A stretch of 54,362 nt of DNA from NZ13-RE01 sp049718665. GTDB taxonomy: Bacteria; Dictyoglomota; Dictyoglomia; Dictyoglomales; Dictyoglomaceae. Of this stretch, positions 7,580 through 15,501 are shown piece after piece. The stretch spans positions 1 to 54,362 of the forward strand of contig JBNARO010000010.1 of assembly GCA_049718665.1 (NCBI GenBank), in the 5' to 3' direction. Position 1 is the first letter of the stretch; each line of letters opens with the position of its first letter. The notes beneath the pieces were generated by a model that searched no databases, was not told the DNA's origin, and saw only the letters and a list, made by a program, of their open reading frames with translations. Both the position numbers and the translations under genes were made by a program.

Positions 7580-8854
7580 CTATACCTCAATCCTTATTAA
7601 AGAATTCCATTCTTCTAAAATTGGTAATTTCTGTATTTCAGAAATAGCTTTCTGAATATTTTTTTCATAGGTGGAATGAGTTAAAATTACAATTTCTGCC
7701 TTCTCGTCTTCAATGCTTGTTTCTTTTTGAATAACTGATGCAATGCTTATGTTATTCTCTCCTAAGACTCTTGCAATTTGAGCTAAAACACCAGGTTTAT
7801 CTTTCGCCCAAAATCTTAGATAATATCTTGTTTTTATCTCTCCCCAAGGCTTGAGATTAGAAGGATAGAGATAAGCAAAATTGTAATATCTTGGATGAGA
7901 ATGAATAATACTATAGCTTAACTCCAAGATATCAGATAATAGTGCCATAGCAGTGGGCTTTGGACCTGCTCCTGGGCCATATAAAATTATATCTCCTCTT
8001 CTTTCTTCTTTAAATAAAATAGCATTATTTACTCCTCGAACAGCAGATAATAAATAACTTTGAGGTATCATTGCAGGGTGAACTCTTATCTCTAGCATCC
8101 CATCGTCTTCTCTCGCTAATGCTAAAAGTTTTATGGTATAGCCAAGAGATTTAGCATATTCTATATCTCTTAGAGTAATTTTCTCAATACCTTCCCTAAA
8201 AATATTTTGAGGTTTTATATTGGTATGAAATGCTAAAGAACTTAAAATAGCAAGTTTATATACACTATCTAATCCTGATACATCTTTATAAGGATCAGGC
8301 TCTGCATAGCCTTTTTCTTGAGCTTCTTTGAGAATTAAAGAAAATTCAGCCTTAGTTTCTTCCATCCGAGTTAATATATAATTTGTGGTACCATTTAAAA
8401 TCGACCATATTTCTTTTATTTTATCCACTACTAATCCTTCTTTTATCGCTTTAATTACTGGAATTCCTCCTCCTACACTTGCTTCAAAACCTAAATCTAC
8501 CCCCTTTTTTCTTGCAAGCTTAAATAATTCATCTCCATATAATGCAATTACTTCTTTATTTGCTGTTACTACATATTTATTATTTTCTATAGCCCTTTTT
8601 ATAAAAGTATAGGCAGGTTCTTCTCCTCCTATAACTTCTACAATCAATTTGATCTCTGGATCATCCAAAATCTCTTCTACTTTATTAGTTAAGTAATAAT
8701 TAGGAATTATCCTTGGTTTTGAAAGATCTTTTACTAATACTTTTTTAACTTCCAAAGGCTCACCTAATAGATTTAGAATATTTTCACTTTCCTTTTGAAT
8801 TACTTCCCAGAGAGCTTGTCCAACCTGTCCTCCACCTAAAAATCCGATCTTCAT
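7580..8854 (-). CDS. hom: Homoserine dehydrogenase with C-terminal ACT domain
   Basis: Reduces aspartate semialdehyde to homoserine. The N-terminal Rossmann motif GGGQVGQALW is at about 6-15. TANKEVIALYGDEL and the SVGGGIPVI segment are hallmarks of the catalytic domain. The last roughly 80 residues (YYLRFWAKDKPGVLAQIARVLGENNISI) form an ACT domain, suggesting threonine feedback. The 424-residue length is normal for the monofunctional enzyme. The start overlaps the lysA stop by 4 bases. Confidence 0.94.
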   Translation of the reverse strand: MKIGFLGGGQVGQALWEVIQKESENILNLLGEPLEVKKVLVKDLSKPRIIPNYYLTNKVEEILDDPEIKLIVEVIGGEEPAYTFIKRAIENNKYVVTANKEVIALYGDELFKLARKKGVDLGFEASVGGGIPVIKAIKEGLVVDKIKEIWSILNGTTNYILTRMEETKAEFSLILKEAQEKGYAEPDPYKDVSGLDSVYKLAILSSLAFHTNIKPQNIFREGIEKITLRDIEYAKSLGYTIKLLALAREDDGMLEIRVHPAMIPQSYLLSAVRGVNNAILFKEERRGDIILYGPGAGPKPTAMALLSDILELSYSIIHSHPRYYNFAYLYPSNLKPWGEIKTRYYLRFWAKDKPGVLAQIARVLGENNISIASVIQKETSIEDEKAEIVILTHSTYEKNIQKAISEIQKLPILEEWNSLIRIEV

Positions 8855-10134
8855 TTTTGTCCTCTTACAAGATCTTCAGGTTTATCTCTTTCTACAATGA
8901 GATAATCTTTACCATTTTCTACCATTACTACAGCGGGTCTTAAAACCGCATTATACCAGTTAAACATGGAAAAATTATACGCTCCTGTGGTTAACAAAAC
9001 TACTAAATCTCCAACATCAGGCCAAGGCCCTTCAAGACTATGAATGAGAATATCTCCTGATTCACAATGTTTTCCTGCTAAAGTAAATACAGTTTTATTA
9101 TTATTGTCCTTTAAAAATATGGCTGTATATTTCGCCCCATAAAGAGCAGGACGAATATTATCTGACATTCCCCCATCCACAGCAACATAATTTCTTACTT
9201 TAGGAAGTATTTTCCTGCTCTCAACTCTATATAAAGTAATTCCCGCTCTTCCTACCAAAGACCTTCCTGGCTCACATATAATTGTAAATGAATAAGGAAA
9301 TTTTTCTCTGAAGTTTCCAGATACCTGCTTAGCGAGCTCTTCTATAGAAGGAGGAGTATCTTGAAGAGTATATGCTACTCCTAATCCGCCCCCAATACTT
9401 ATTTCTTCTAAATTAATCCCTAATTTTTTAATCTCTGAACCTACTTCTATTAAGACGTCAGACAATTTCACATAGGCATTTATATCAAAGATTTGGGAAC
9501 CAATGTGTGAATGAATACCTTTAAATCTTATATGTTCTTCGTTTTTAAGAGAGGAAATCAATGAAAGAGCATCTTCTATAGGTAAACCAAACTTTGTGTC
9601 CATTTGTCCCGTTCTTATAGAGCTATGGGTATCTATTTCAATATTAGGAATAATTCTTACTAATATATTAACTCTTTTATTTTTCTTCTTTGATAAGAAT
9701 CTTATTTTCTCAATCTCATCAAAATTGTCAACAATTATCGCATAGATATCTTCATCAATAGCATATTCTAATTCTTTTAAGGTTTTGGCATTCCCATGAA
9801 AGTATATCTTTTGAGGACTTATGTTTGTTCTTCTTGCAATATAAAGTTCTCCTCCTGTAGATACTAAAAAACCCAGTCCTTCTTTGTTAAAAATTCTTAT
9901 AACTTCTAATATTGGTAAAGCCTTTATCGCGAAGAGAATTTTAAAGGGAATATGAGAATATTTAGACCAAGAATTAATATAACTTTTAGCTTGCTTTATT
10001 AATGTTTCTTTATCTAAAATGTATAAAGGTGTTCCATATTTTTCTGCTAAATGGGAGATAGGAATTCCTCCTATCTCCCATTCTCCATTTTTCTTTTTCA
10101 TGGTTTCTGGGAATAGCTTATTATTCATTAACAT
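8851..10134 (-). CDS. lysA: Diaminopimelate decarboxylase
   Basis: Decarboxylates meso-diaminopimelate to lysine. It is a fold-III PLP enzyme. The PLP Lys sits in FAIKALP (about residue 71), HIGSQIFD and GGGLGVAY line the barrel, and CEPGRSLVG and CESGDIL mark the C-terminal active-site region. The first ATG (10132-10134) has AGGGAG 8 bases upstream, inside the end of ilvE. A second in-frame ATG two codons later is possible. None of the DAP-forming genes dapA-F lie in this window. Confidence 0.93.
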   Translation of the reverse strand: MLMNNKLFPETMKKKNGEWEIGGIPISHLAEKYGTPLYILDKETLIKQAKSYINSWSKYSHIPFKILFAIKALPILEVIRIFNKEGLGFLVSTGGELYIARRTNISPQKIYFHGNAKTLKELEYAIDEDIYAIIVDNFDEIEKIRFLSKKKNKRVNILVRIIPNIEIDTHSSIRTGQMDTKFGLPIEDALSLISSLKNEEHIRFKGIHSHIGSQIFDINAYVKLSDVLIEVGSEIKKLGINLEEISIGGGLGVAYTLQDTPPSIEELAKQVSGNFREKFPYSFTIICEPGRSLVGRAGITLYRVESRKILPKVRNYVAVDGGMSDNIRPALYGAKYTAIFLKDNNNKTVFTLAGKHCESGDILIHSLEGPWPDVGDLVVLLTTGAYNFSMFNWYNAVLRPAVVMVENGKDYLIVERDKPEDLVRGQK

Positions 10135-11011
10135 ATACAGGACTCCCTACATTTTCTTGTCTTGTATATTCGTAAAATATTCTTCTTAATTCTTTTGTTA
10201 TTTTCCCAGGTTTTCCATCTCCTATTATTCTCCCATCTATTTTTACTACTGGAACGATTTCTACCGCAGTTCCTGTTAAAAATACCTCCTCAGCATTGTA
10301 AAGGTCATAGCGCGTTAATAAGGCTTCTTTAACAGGGAGTTCTAAGTATTTTGTAGCAAGTTCTATTACTACAGCTCTTGTTATTCCTGGTAATACTCCG
10401 ATAGTTACAGTAGGAGTATAAAGAGTACCCTTATGTACTATAAAGACATTATCTACAGTAGCTTCTGTCACGTAGCCTTGATGATTAAGCATTATCCCCT
10501 CTGCAGCTCCTGCAAGTCTTGCTTCAATTCTTGCTAAAATATTATGCAGATAATTTAGAGATTTTATTCGTGGATCTAAGACATCTGTAGGAGATCTTCT
10601 GGTAGCAACAGTAACTGCAGTTAAGCCTTTTTCATATAGTTCTTTTGGAAATACTCTTATTTTATCTGCAATAATAATTACTGTAGGATTATCAACCTCC
10701 CAAGGATCAATCCCAAGACCCAAAGAACCTCTCGTAACAATAAGCCTAATATAACAATCTTTTAAGTTATTTACTCTTACTGTTTCTATCACTGCCTTTT
10801 TCATTTCATCAAAGGATAAGGGAATTTTTAACCATATAGCTTGGGCAGAGGCATAAAGTCTTTCTAAATGCTCATTAAGTTTAAAAATACTACCATTATA
10901 GGCTCTAATTCCTTCAAATACTCCATCTCCATAAAGTAATCCTCGGTCGAATACAGAAATTTTTGCTTCTTCTGTGGGAACAAATTCCCCGTTTATATAC
11001 ACCAACCCCAT
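10121..11011 (-). CDS. ilvE: Branched-chain amino acid aminotransferase (class IV)
   Basis: A fold-type IV PLP aminotransferase, most likely acting on Val/Leu/Ile; a D-amino-acid transaminase is a less likely alternative. Motifs are VFDRGLLYGDGVFEGIR near the N-terminus, the PLP Lys in RIKSLNYLHN (about residue 150) and EATVDNVFIV. A GTG nine bases upstream would leave no room for a ribosome binding site; ATG 11009-11011 has AGGGAG 8 bases before it, so I use that start (296 residues). It is the first gene of the aspartate-family operon, directly behind the promoter. Confidence 0.9.
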   Translation of the reverse strand: MGLVYINGEFVPTEEAKISVFDRGLLYGDGVFEGIRAYNGSIFKLNEHLERLYASAQAIWLKIPLSFDEMKKAVIETVRVNNLKDCYIRLIVTRGSLGLGIDPWEVDNPTVIIIADKIRVFPKELYEKGLTAVTVATRRSPTDVLDPRIKSLNYLHNILARIEARLAGAAEGIMLNHQGYVTEATVDNVFIVHKGTLYTPTVTIGVLPGITRAVVIELATKYLELPVKEALLTRYDLYNAEEVFLTGTAVEIVPVVKIDGRIIGDGKPGKITKELRRIFYEYTRQENVGSPVYVNE

Positions 11012-11038
11012 TTTACTCACTCCCTTTTTTGAGCTAAA

Positions 11039-11067
11039 ATTATATATCTCTTAGAGTAAAAATTCAA
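11039..11067 (-). promoter_or_regulatory. Promoter of the ilvE-lysC operon
   Basis: Reading the minus strand, TTGAAT (11062-11067) and TATAAT (11039-11044) are separated by exactly 17 bases. This is a strong sigma-70-type promoter about 27 bases before the ilvE start. No terminator, lysine riboswitch or T-box fits in the short leader, so no RNA-based control is seen here. Confidence 0.85.
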
Positions 11068-11076
11068 TAAATTTTT

Positions 11077-11106
11077 TTGGAAAAATTTTGGAGAAAATGA
11101 TATAAT
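11077..11106 (+). promoter_or_regulatory. Promoter of rpsF operon (extended -10)
   Basis: TTGGAA (11077-11082), an 18-base spacer, then TATAAT (11101-11106), which is preceded by TGA to form the extended -10 TGATATAAT (11098-11106). The same nine-base string occurs before smpB and ppdK. The promoter is back-to-back with the ilvE promoter; their -35 elements are only 9 bases apart. Confidence 0.85.
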
Positions 11107-11112
11107 GAATAA

Positions 11113-11165
11113 ATGAACTACACCTGCTCCAAGTCTTACTTGGGGCCAAAAAAGTCCAGAGGGAG
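11113..11165 (+). promoter_or_regulatory. Structured rpsF leader, candidate S6:S18 binding element
   Basis: The roughly 60-base leader contains a 9-bp hairpin, GCTCCAAGT (11126-11134) with ACTTGGGGC (11138-11146), with a 3-base loop and one G-U pair, preceded by ACTACACCT. Autoregulatory rpsF leaders bound by S6:S18 are known in many bacteria. The hairpin is visible; the assignment to that family is inference and needs a covariance-model match. Confidence 0.45.
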
Positions 11166-11173
11166 GTACAAAG

Positions 11174-11467
11174 ATGCGAAGTTACGAATTGATGTGCTTA
11201 ATCCGTCCAGAGTTGACGGAAGAAGAAATACAGAATTTGTCCCAAGAAATACAAAATGATATGCAAAACTTAGGAGGAGAAGTTAAAAATGTAGATTTAT
11301 GGGGTAAAAGAACCTTAGCTTATCCTATAAAAAAGAGAAAGGAAGGCTATTATATAGTCTATAACTTTCTCTTCCCTACTACTCAATTAAACGAATTGGA
11401 ACGAAGGTTAAAATTACGGGAAGGTATCTTAAGATATCTTCTACTACTTAAAGATAGGGGAGAATAG
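11174..11467 (+). CDS. rpsF: 30S ribosomal protein S6
   Basis: S6 binds S18 and helps assemble the 30S platform. The 97 residues show the family start MRSYELMCLIRPELTEEEI, the WGKRTLAYPIKKRKEGYYIVYNF core and the RLKLREGILRYLLL end. The ATG follows GAGGGAGG by a good distance. The ssb and rpsR genes follow without gaps, the usual rpsF-ssb-rpsR order that couples the S6 and S18 partners. Confidence 0.96.
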   Translation: MRSYELMCLIRPELTEEEIQNLSQEIQNDMQNLGGEVKNVDLWGKRTLAYPIKKRKEGYYIVYNFLFPTTQLNELERRLKLREGILRYLLLLKDRGE

Positions 11468-11470
11468 TTA

Positions 11471-11902
11471 ATGTTAAACAAAGTTCTTCTTATAGGACAT
11501 TTAACAAGAGATCCAGAAATGAGGTATACTCCCAGTGGAATTCCTGTTACTACTTTTCGTATTGCTGTAAATAGACCTAAAAATAGTAAAGGGGAACAAT
11601 CTGCAGATTTTATTGATATTGTCACTTGGAGAAAACTTGCAGAGATCTGTGGGGATTATTTGAAAAAAGGAAGACTTGTAGCAGTTGAAGGAAGTCTTAG
11701 AACTCGTTCCTATCAAACAGTAGATGGTCAAAGAAGGAGAGTAGTAGAAGTTGTAGCAACCAGTGTACACTTCCTTGGTAAGAAAGAAGAGGCTCCAGAA
11801 ATTATTGCAGCAGAAGAACCCACAGAATCCATTGATGAGATTAGTGAGGAAGAAATTTTAGAAGAAATTCTTGGTGAAAGTGAGGAGGAAAAGGATGAGT
11901 AA
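11471..11902 (+). CDS. ssb: Single-stranded DNA-binding protein
   Basis: SSB coats single-stranded DNA in replication and repair. An OB fold covers about residues 1-105 (MLNKVLLIGHLTRDPEMRYTPSG at the start), followed by an acidic tail. The 143-residue protein ends in EEEKDE and lacks the usual hydrophobic DIPF-like tip that binds partner proteins. The last codons double as the GAGGAGG ribosome binding site and the ATGAGTAA start overlap of rpsR, so the tail sequence is constrained by both genes. Confidence 0.95.
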   Translation: MLNKVLLIGHLTRDPEMRYTPSGIPVTTFRIAVNRPKNSKGEQSADFIDIVTWRKLAEICGDYLKKGRLVAVEGSLRTRSYQTVDGQRRRVVEVVATSVHFLGKKEEAPEIIAAEEPTESIDEISEEEILEEILGESEEEKDE

Positions 11903-12149
11903 TTCTAAGAATGTCAAAACTCAAGAATTTAGAAGACCAAATATAAAAAAGAAATATTGTGTTTTTTGTAGCGAAGAAATAGAAGAAATTGATTACAAAA
12001 ATGTGGAGAAGTTAAAAAGATTTATGAGTGAAAAAGGGAAAATATATCCAAGGAGAGTAAGTGGAAATTGTGCTAAGCATCAAAGACAATTAAGCCAAGC
12101 AATAAAAAGAGCAAGATTTATGGGATTATTGCCTTATGTTGTAAAATAG
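11895..12149 (+). CDS. rpsR: 30S ribosomal protein S18
   Basis: S18 pairs with S6 in the 30S platform. I use ATG 11895, 84 residues, because TGAGGAGGAAAAGG lies just before it; the ORF extends further upstream only within ssb. CVFCSEEIEEIDYKNVEKLKRF and the conserved end ISGNCAKHQRQLSQAIKRARFMGLLPY-like segment are present. The CVFC and later Cys suggest the zinc-type S18. The stop is followed by an 8-bp hairpin before the next gene. Confidence 0.95.
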   Translation: MSNSKNVKTQEFRRPNIKKKYCVFCSEEIEEIDYKNVEKLKRFMSEKGKIYPRRVSGNCAKHQRQLSQAIKRARFMGLLPYVVK

Positions 12150-12152
12150 TCT

Positions 12153-12180
12153 TTGGGGAGTTGCTTACTCCCCAAGGAGG
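12153..12180 (+). promoter_or_regulatory. Hairpin between rpsR and the DUF2232 gene
   Basis: TTGGGGAG (12153-12160) pairs perfectly with CTCCCCAA (12168-12175) around a 7-base loop. No U tract follows; instead GGAGG (12176-12180) follows at once and is the ribosome binding site of the next gene. It may be a processing or stability barrier that limits reading beyond rpsR, or it may affect access to this site. It is not a typical terminator. Confidence 0.45.
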
Positions 12181-12185
12181 TTTAA

Positions 12186-13094
12186 ATGATAAATAAAAGG
12201 GCTCAAGCAATAGTTGAAGGGAGTTTATTATCAGGAATTGCAGTTATTCTCTGGTGGCTGTCGTACTATATTTTTCCTTTTATTTTTCTATGTTCTCTTC
12301 CTTTTATCTTTTTAAGTTATAAATGGGATTGGAAAATAAGCTCGCTTTCTTTAATAGTAACCTTAATGGTTGTAAGCTTATTTATTAATCCTTTAAATAC
12401 TTTTTTTCTTTATCTTCCTTCGGGAGTATTAGGAATAGTATTAGGTTGGGGAATTAAAAAAGATTTGAGTTTAGGAAAGTTATTTTTCTTAAGTTCAAGT
12501 GCAAATTTATTTTTAGAGCTTCTTACTATAGCGGGAAGCATAATTTTGTTTAAGCTCCCTTTAGAAAGGGTTTTAGGTATTGATATATTGAAAGAAGGTT
12601 TGAAAAACTCTTTTAATATTGAATATTTAGAAGGAATACAGAAACAGATCTTAAGTAGCATAAATCTTATAATACCCTCTTTGTTGATTCTTTCTTCTTT
12701 CTCTCAAGTTATATTGAATTATTGGATTGCCTACAAAATTTTTAAGAGATTTAAATGGAACTTAAAAGCTTTACCTTCAATAGATACTTTAAGAATTCCA
12801 AGAAAACTATGGAACATATTATTTATTACCCTAATTCTTTCTCTTGTTCTTTCATATTTTACTTCTCTTGGCATAAACATTTTTAATAATGTTATATTCT
12901 TATTGCAATTTTTACTGGTTTTAGAGGGATTTTTTGTAATTTGGAGTTATCTCCAAAAGAATATCTCTTCAAACTTTTTGAAAATTCTCATAATTCTTTT
13001 TTTCCTTTTTAATCCCTTTTTAACATTTTTTGTATTTATCTTAGGAGTTATTGACATTTTTTATCCTATTAGAGAAAAATTTTTGATGAGGTAA
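12186..13094 (+). CDS. DUF2232 (YybS-like) multi-pass membrane protein
   Basis: A 302-residue, very hydrophobic protein with about eight predicted membrane segments and few charged loops, in line with the DUF2232/YybS family. The family's role is not known; some members resemble the substrate-binding (S) components of ECF transporters. The position between rpsR and rplI matches Bacillus, where yybS and yybT lie between rpsR and rplI. Here the cyclic-di-AMP phosphodiesterase yybT (gdpP) is missing. The SD AAGGAGG is immediately behind the hairpin. Confidence 0.75.
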   Translation: MINKRAQAIVEGSLLSGIAVILWWLSYYIFPFIFLCSLPFIFLSYKWDWKISSLSLIVTLMVVSLFINPLNTFFLYLPSGVLGIVLGWGIKKDLSLGKLFFLSSSANLFLELLTIAGSIILFKLPLERVLGIDILKEGLKNSFNIEYLEGIQKQILSSINLIIPSLLILSSFSQVILNYWIAYKIFKRFKWNLKALPSIDTLRIPRKLWNILFITLILSLVLSYFTSLGINIFNNVIFLLQFLLVLEGFFVIWSYLQKNISSNFLKILIILFFLFNPFLTFFVFILGVIDIFYPIREKFLMR

Positions 13095-13099
13095 GGATT

Positions 13100-13555
13100 A
13101 TGAAGAAATACAAGGTTTTACTTTTAAAGGACGTGGAAAGTCTTGGTAAAAAAGGCGAAGTAGTAGAGGTTAGTGAGGGATATGCCCGAAATTATCTATT
13201 TCCGCGAGGACTCGCTCAAGAGGTCACAGAGAAGATGCTTAAAAGTATTGAGGAGCAAAAGCTATTACAACAGAAAAAAGAGGAAAGGCTTATAAACAAA
13301 TTTAAGAGAGATAAGGAAATATTAGAAAAAGATACTTTTGTGATAAAAACTAAAGTAGGAGAGATGGGGAAATTATTTGGGGCAATCACCTCTAAGGATA
13401 TAGTTGAAGAGATACAAAAGAAACATAAAATTTCCTTAGATAAAAAACAAGTTTTATTAGAGGAGCCTATAAAAAATATTGGGAAGTATGATATAGAAAT
13501 AAAATTACATCCTCAAGTTGTGGCAAAAATAAAATTGGAGGTTATCCCTGAATAA
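13100..13555 (+). CDS. rplI: 50S ribosomal protein L9
   Basis: L9 is an elongated 23S-binding protein. The 151 residues have the N-terminal domain with KVLLLKDVESLGKKGEVVEVSEGYARNYLFPRGLA, a long connecting helix (about 42-75) and the C-terminal domain with GKLFGAITSKDI. The length is normal. It starts 5 bases after the DUF2232 gene and is followed after 4 bases by dnaB, so all are one transcript. Confidence 0.96.
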   Translation: MKKYKVLLLKDVESLGKKGEVVEVSEGYARNYLFPRGLAQEVTEKMLKSIEEQKLLQQKKEERLINKFKRDKEILEKDTFVIKTKVGEMGKLFGAITSKDIVEEIQKKHKISLDKKQVLLEEPIKNIGKYDIEIKLHPQVVAKIKLEVIPE

Positions 13556-13559
13556 AACT

Positions 13560-14924
13560 ATGAAAAATAAAGAAGAGATATTAGGAAGAGTTCCTCCGCA
13601 TAATGAAGAAGCAGAACAGGCAGTGTTAGGAGCAATGCTTCTTTCCAGAGATGCTATTGCAAAAGTAGTAGAAATTTTAAGACCAGAAAGTTTTTATTAT
13701 GAACATCATAGTATTATTTTTAGAACAATCATTGATCTTTTCGAAAAAGGTCTTCCTGTAGATTTAGTCTCTATCGCAGAAGAATTAAGGAGTAGACAAC
13801 TTTTAGATAAAGTGGGAGGAACTGTTTATTTAGCGTCTCTACTAGAAGTAGTCCCTACAGCTGCTAATGTAGAATATTATTCCCAGATAGTAGCTGAGAA
13901 GGCTCTTTTAAGAAAATTGATCAGTGTGGGTACAGAAATTGTCTCTTTTGGATATAGAGAAAATGAATCTCCTGAATATTTAGTTGATAGGGCAGAACAA
14001 TTAATCTTTGAGATTGCAGAGACCCATCGTTTGAGTGGACCTGTCCCTTTAAGAGATCTTTTGACAAAAAGTTTTAAAGAAATAGAGAGACTCCATCAAA
14101 CAGGCAAACCCTATACAGGTATTCCTACTGGTTTTTGGGATCTGGATAGAAAAACAGGGGGGCTTCAGCCTTCAGATTTAATTTTAGTCGCAGCTCGACC
14201 TGGAATGGGAAAAACTTCCTTCTGTTTAAATATTGCTCAATATGTAGCAATGGAAGAAAAATTACCTGTAGTAATATTCAGCTTAGAGATGTCCAGTTTT
14301 CAGTTAGCTCTACGTATGCTGGGTTCAGAAGCAGGTATTGATATTCATAGATTAAGAACAGGACAAGTAAGGGAAAATGAATGGCCAAAATTGGCAAAGG
14401 CTTTTGGAAGATTGGCTGAAGCTCCTATTTATATTGATGATACTCCCAACCTAACGGTCATGGAGATGCGTGCTCGGGCAAGACGTTTAAAGGCAGAAAG
14501 AGGTTTATCTTTGATTATTGTAGATTATCTACAACTTATAAGACTTTTGGATAAAAATAAAAGTGAGCATCAAGAAATATCTGAAATATCTCGAGGATTA
14601 AAGTCCTTAGCAAGGGAATTAGATATTCCTGTTATTGCTATTTCTCAGCTTTCAAGAGCAGTGGAAACTCGTGCAGAAAGAAGACCACAGCTATCAGACT
14701 TAAGAGGTTCTGGAGGATTGGAACAAGACGCTGATGTGGTGATTTTTATATATCGAGAGAACTATTATAAAGCTCCCCAAACATCCGAAGAAGATTCTAA
14801 TGTCCCTGAGGAGGTGGAAATAATTATTGCAAAGCAAAGAAATGGTCCCACAGGAACTGTAAGATTACTTTTCTTAAAAGGTTCTACTGCCTTTAGATCT
14901 CTTAGTTTAAGAGAAGAAGGTTAA
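13560..14924 (+). CDS. dnaB: Replicative DNA helicase DnaB
   Basis: The hexameric 5'-3' helicase of the replication fork. The N-terminal DnaG-binding domain (about 10-110, starting VPPHNEEAEQAVLGAMLLS) is followed by a RecA-like domain with Walker A ARPGMGKTS near 212-220 and DYLQLI at the Walker B position. The 454 residues contain no intein. The rplI-dnaB order is as in Firmicutes. The stop is followed immediately by a new promoter. Confidence 0.96.
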   Translation: MKNKEEILGRVPPHNEEAEQAVLGAMLLSRDAIAKVVEILRPESFYYEHHSIIFRTIIDLFEKGLPVDLVSIAEELRSRQLLDKVGGTVYLASLLEVVPTAANVEYYSQIVAEKALLRKLISVGTEIVSFGYRENESPEYLVDRAEQLIFEIAETHRLSGPVPLRDLLTKSFKEIERLHQTGKPYTGIPTGFWDLDRKTGGLQPSDLILVAARPGMGKTSFCLNIAQYVAMEEKLPVVIFSLEMSSFQLALRMLGSEAGIDIHRLRTGQVRENEWPKLAKAFGRLAEAPIYIDDTPNLTVMEMRARARRLKAERGLSLIIVDYLQLIRLLDKNKSEHQEISEISRGLKSLARELDIPVIAISQLSRAVETRAERRPQLSDLRGSGGLEQDADVVIFIYRENYYKAPQTSEEDSNVPEEVEIIIAKQRNGPTGTVRLLFLKGSTAFRSLSLREEG

Positions 14925-14953
14925 TTGACTATTCTTATATGCTGTTTTATAAT
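14925..14953 (+). promoter_or_regulatory. Promoter of the Roadblock/GTPase/export operon
   Basis: TTGACT (14925-14930), a 17-base spacer, and TATAAT (14948-14953). This is the closest match to the sigma-70 consensus seen in the window and starts on the base after the dnaB stop codon. It should drive the genes from 14999 onward. Confidence 0.88.
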
Positions 14954-14998
14954 TTTTTAAAAAGTTCTATCTTTTTAATTTTTTAAGGAGGGCTTCAA

Positions 14999-15481
14999 AT
15001 GGATGAAAGAGAGCAACTTTTATCACTAATAATTTCTCTTGAGGACCAAGAGGAAATAGAGAAATATTTAGGTCAATTTTTGAGTGAATCTAAGGCAAAG
15101 GCAGCTTTATTAGTGGATAAAAGTGGAACTGTTATTGGAGGGAAGGGAACTGCGTCTCAGTTTGATTTTGTGACTATTTCTGCTTTGGCTGCTGGAGCTT
15201 TTTCTGCAACTCAGGAATTAGCAAAACTACTTGGCGAAGAAGAATTTTCCTTGATCTTCCATCAGGGAAAAAGAAATCACTTACATATTTCTCATATCGA
15301 AAAGCAAGTTCTTCTTTTGGTAATTTTTGATGATTCTACTACTCTTGGTATGGTAAGACTTTTTGCACAAAAGGCTTGCCAAAATCTTGCTCAAATAATA
15401 AAAAAGATAAGAGAAAAGCAAAAAGAACTTCCTCAAGTAGAGATTCAGTTTGGAGATGTGGAAGATTTCTTTAAGAAGTAA
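14999..15481 (+). CDS. Roadblock/LC7 domain protein, MglB-like
   Basis: A 160-residue protein with one Roadblock/LC7 domain (about residues 20-125: SKAKAALLVDKSGTVIGGKG, then the ALAAGAFSATQELAKLLGE helix). Such proteins act as GTPase-activating partners of MglA-type GTPases in polarity and motility. The next gene is an MglA-like GTPase 20 bases downstream, which strongly supports this partnership. The domain is known; the exact process in this organism is not. The ribosome binding site is AAGGAGGG. Confidence 0.82.
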   Translation: MDEREQLLSLIISLEDQEEIEKYLGQFLSESKAKAALLVDKSGTVIGGKGTASQFDFVTISALAAGAFSATQELAKLLGEEEFSLIFHQGKRNHLHISHIEKQVLLLVIFDDSTTLGMVRLFAQKACQNLAQIIKKIREKQKELPQVEIQFGDVEDFFKK

Positions 15482-15501
15482 AAATCGGGGGAAATAGTTT
15501 T

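Noticed and set aside
11021..11061. Lysine riboswitch or T-box upstream of the ilvE-lysC operon
   Set aside because: The promoter leaves a leader of only about 20 bases before ilvE, too short for either element.
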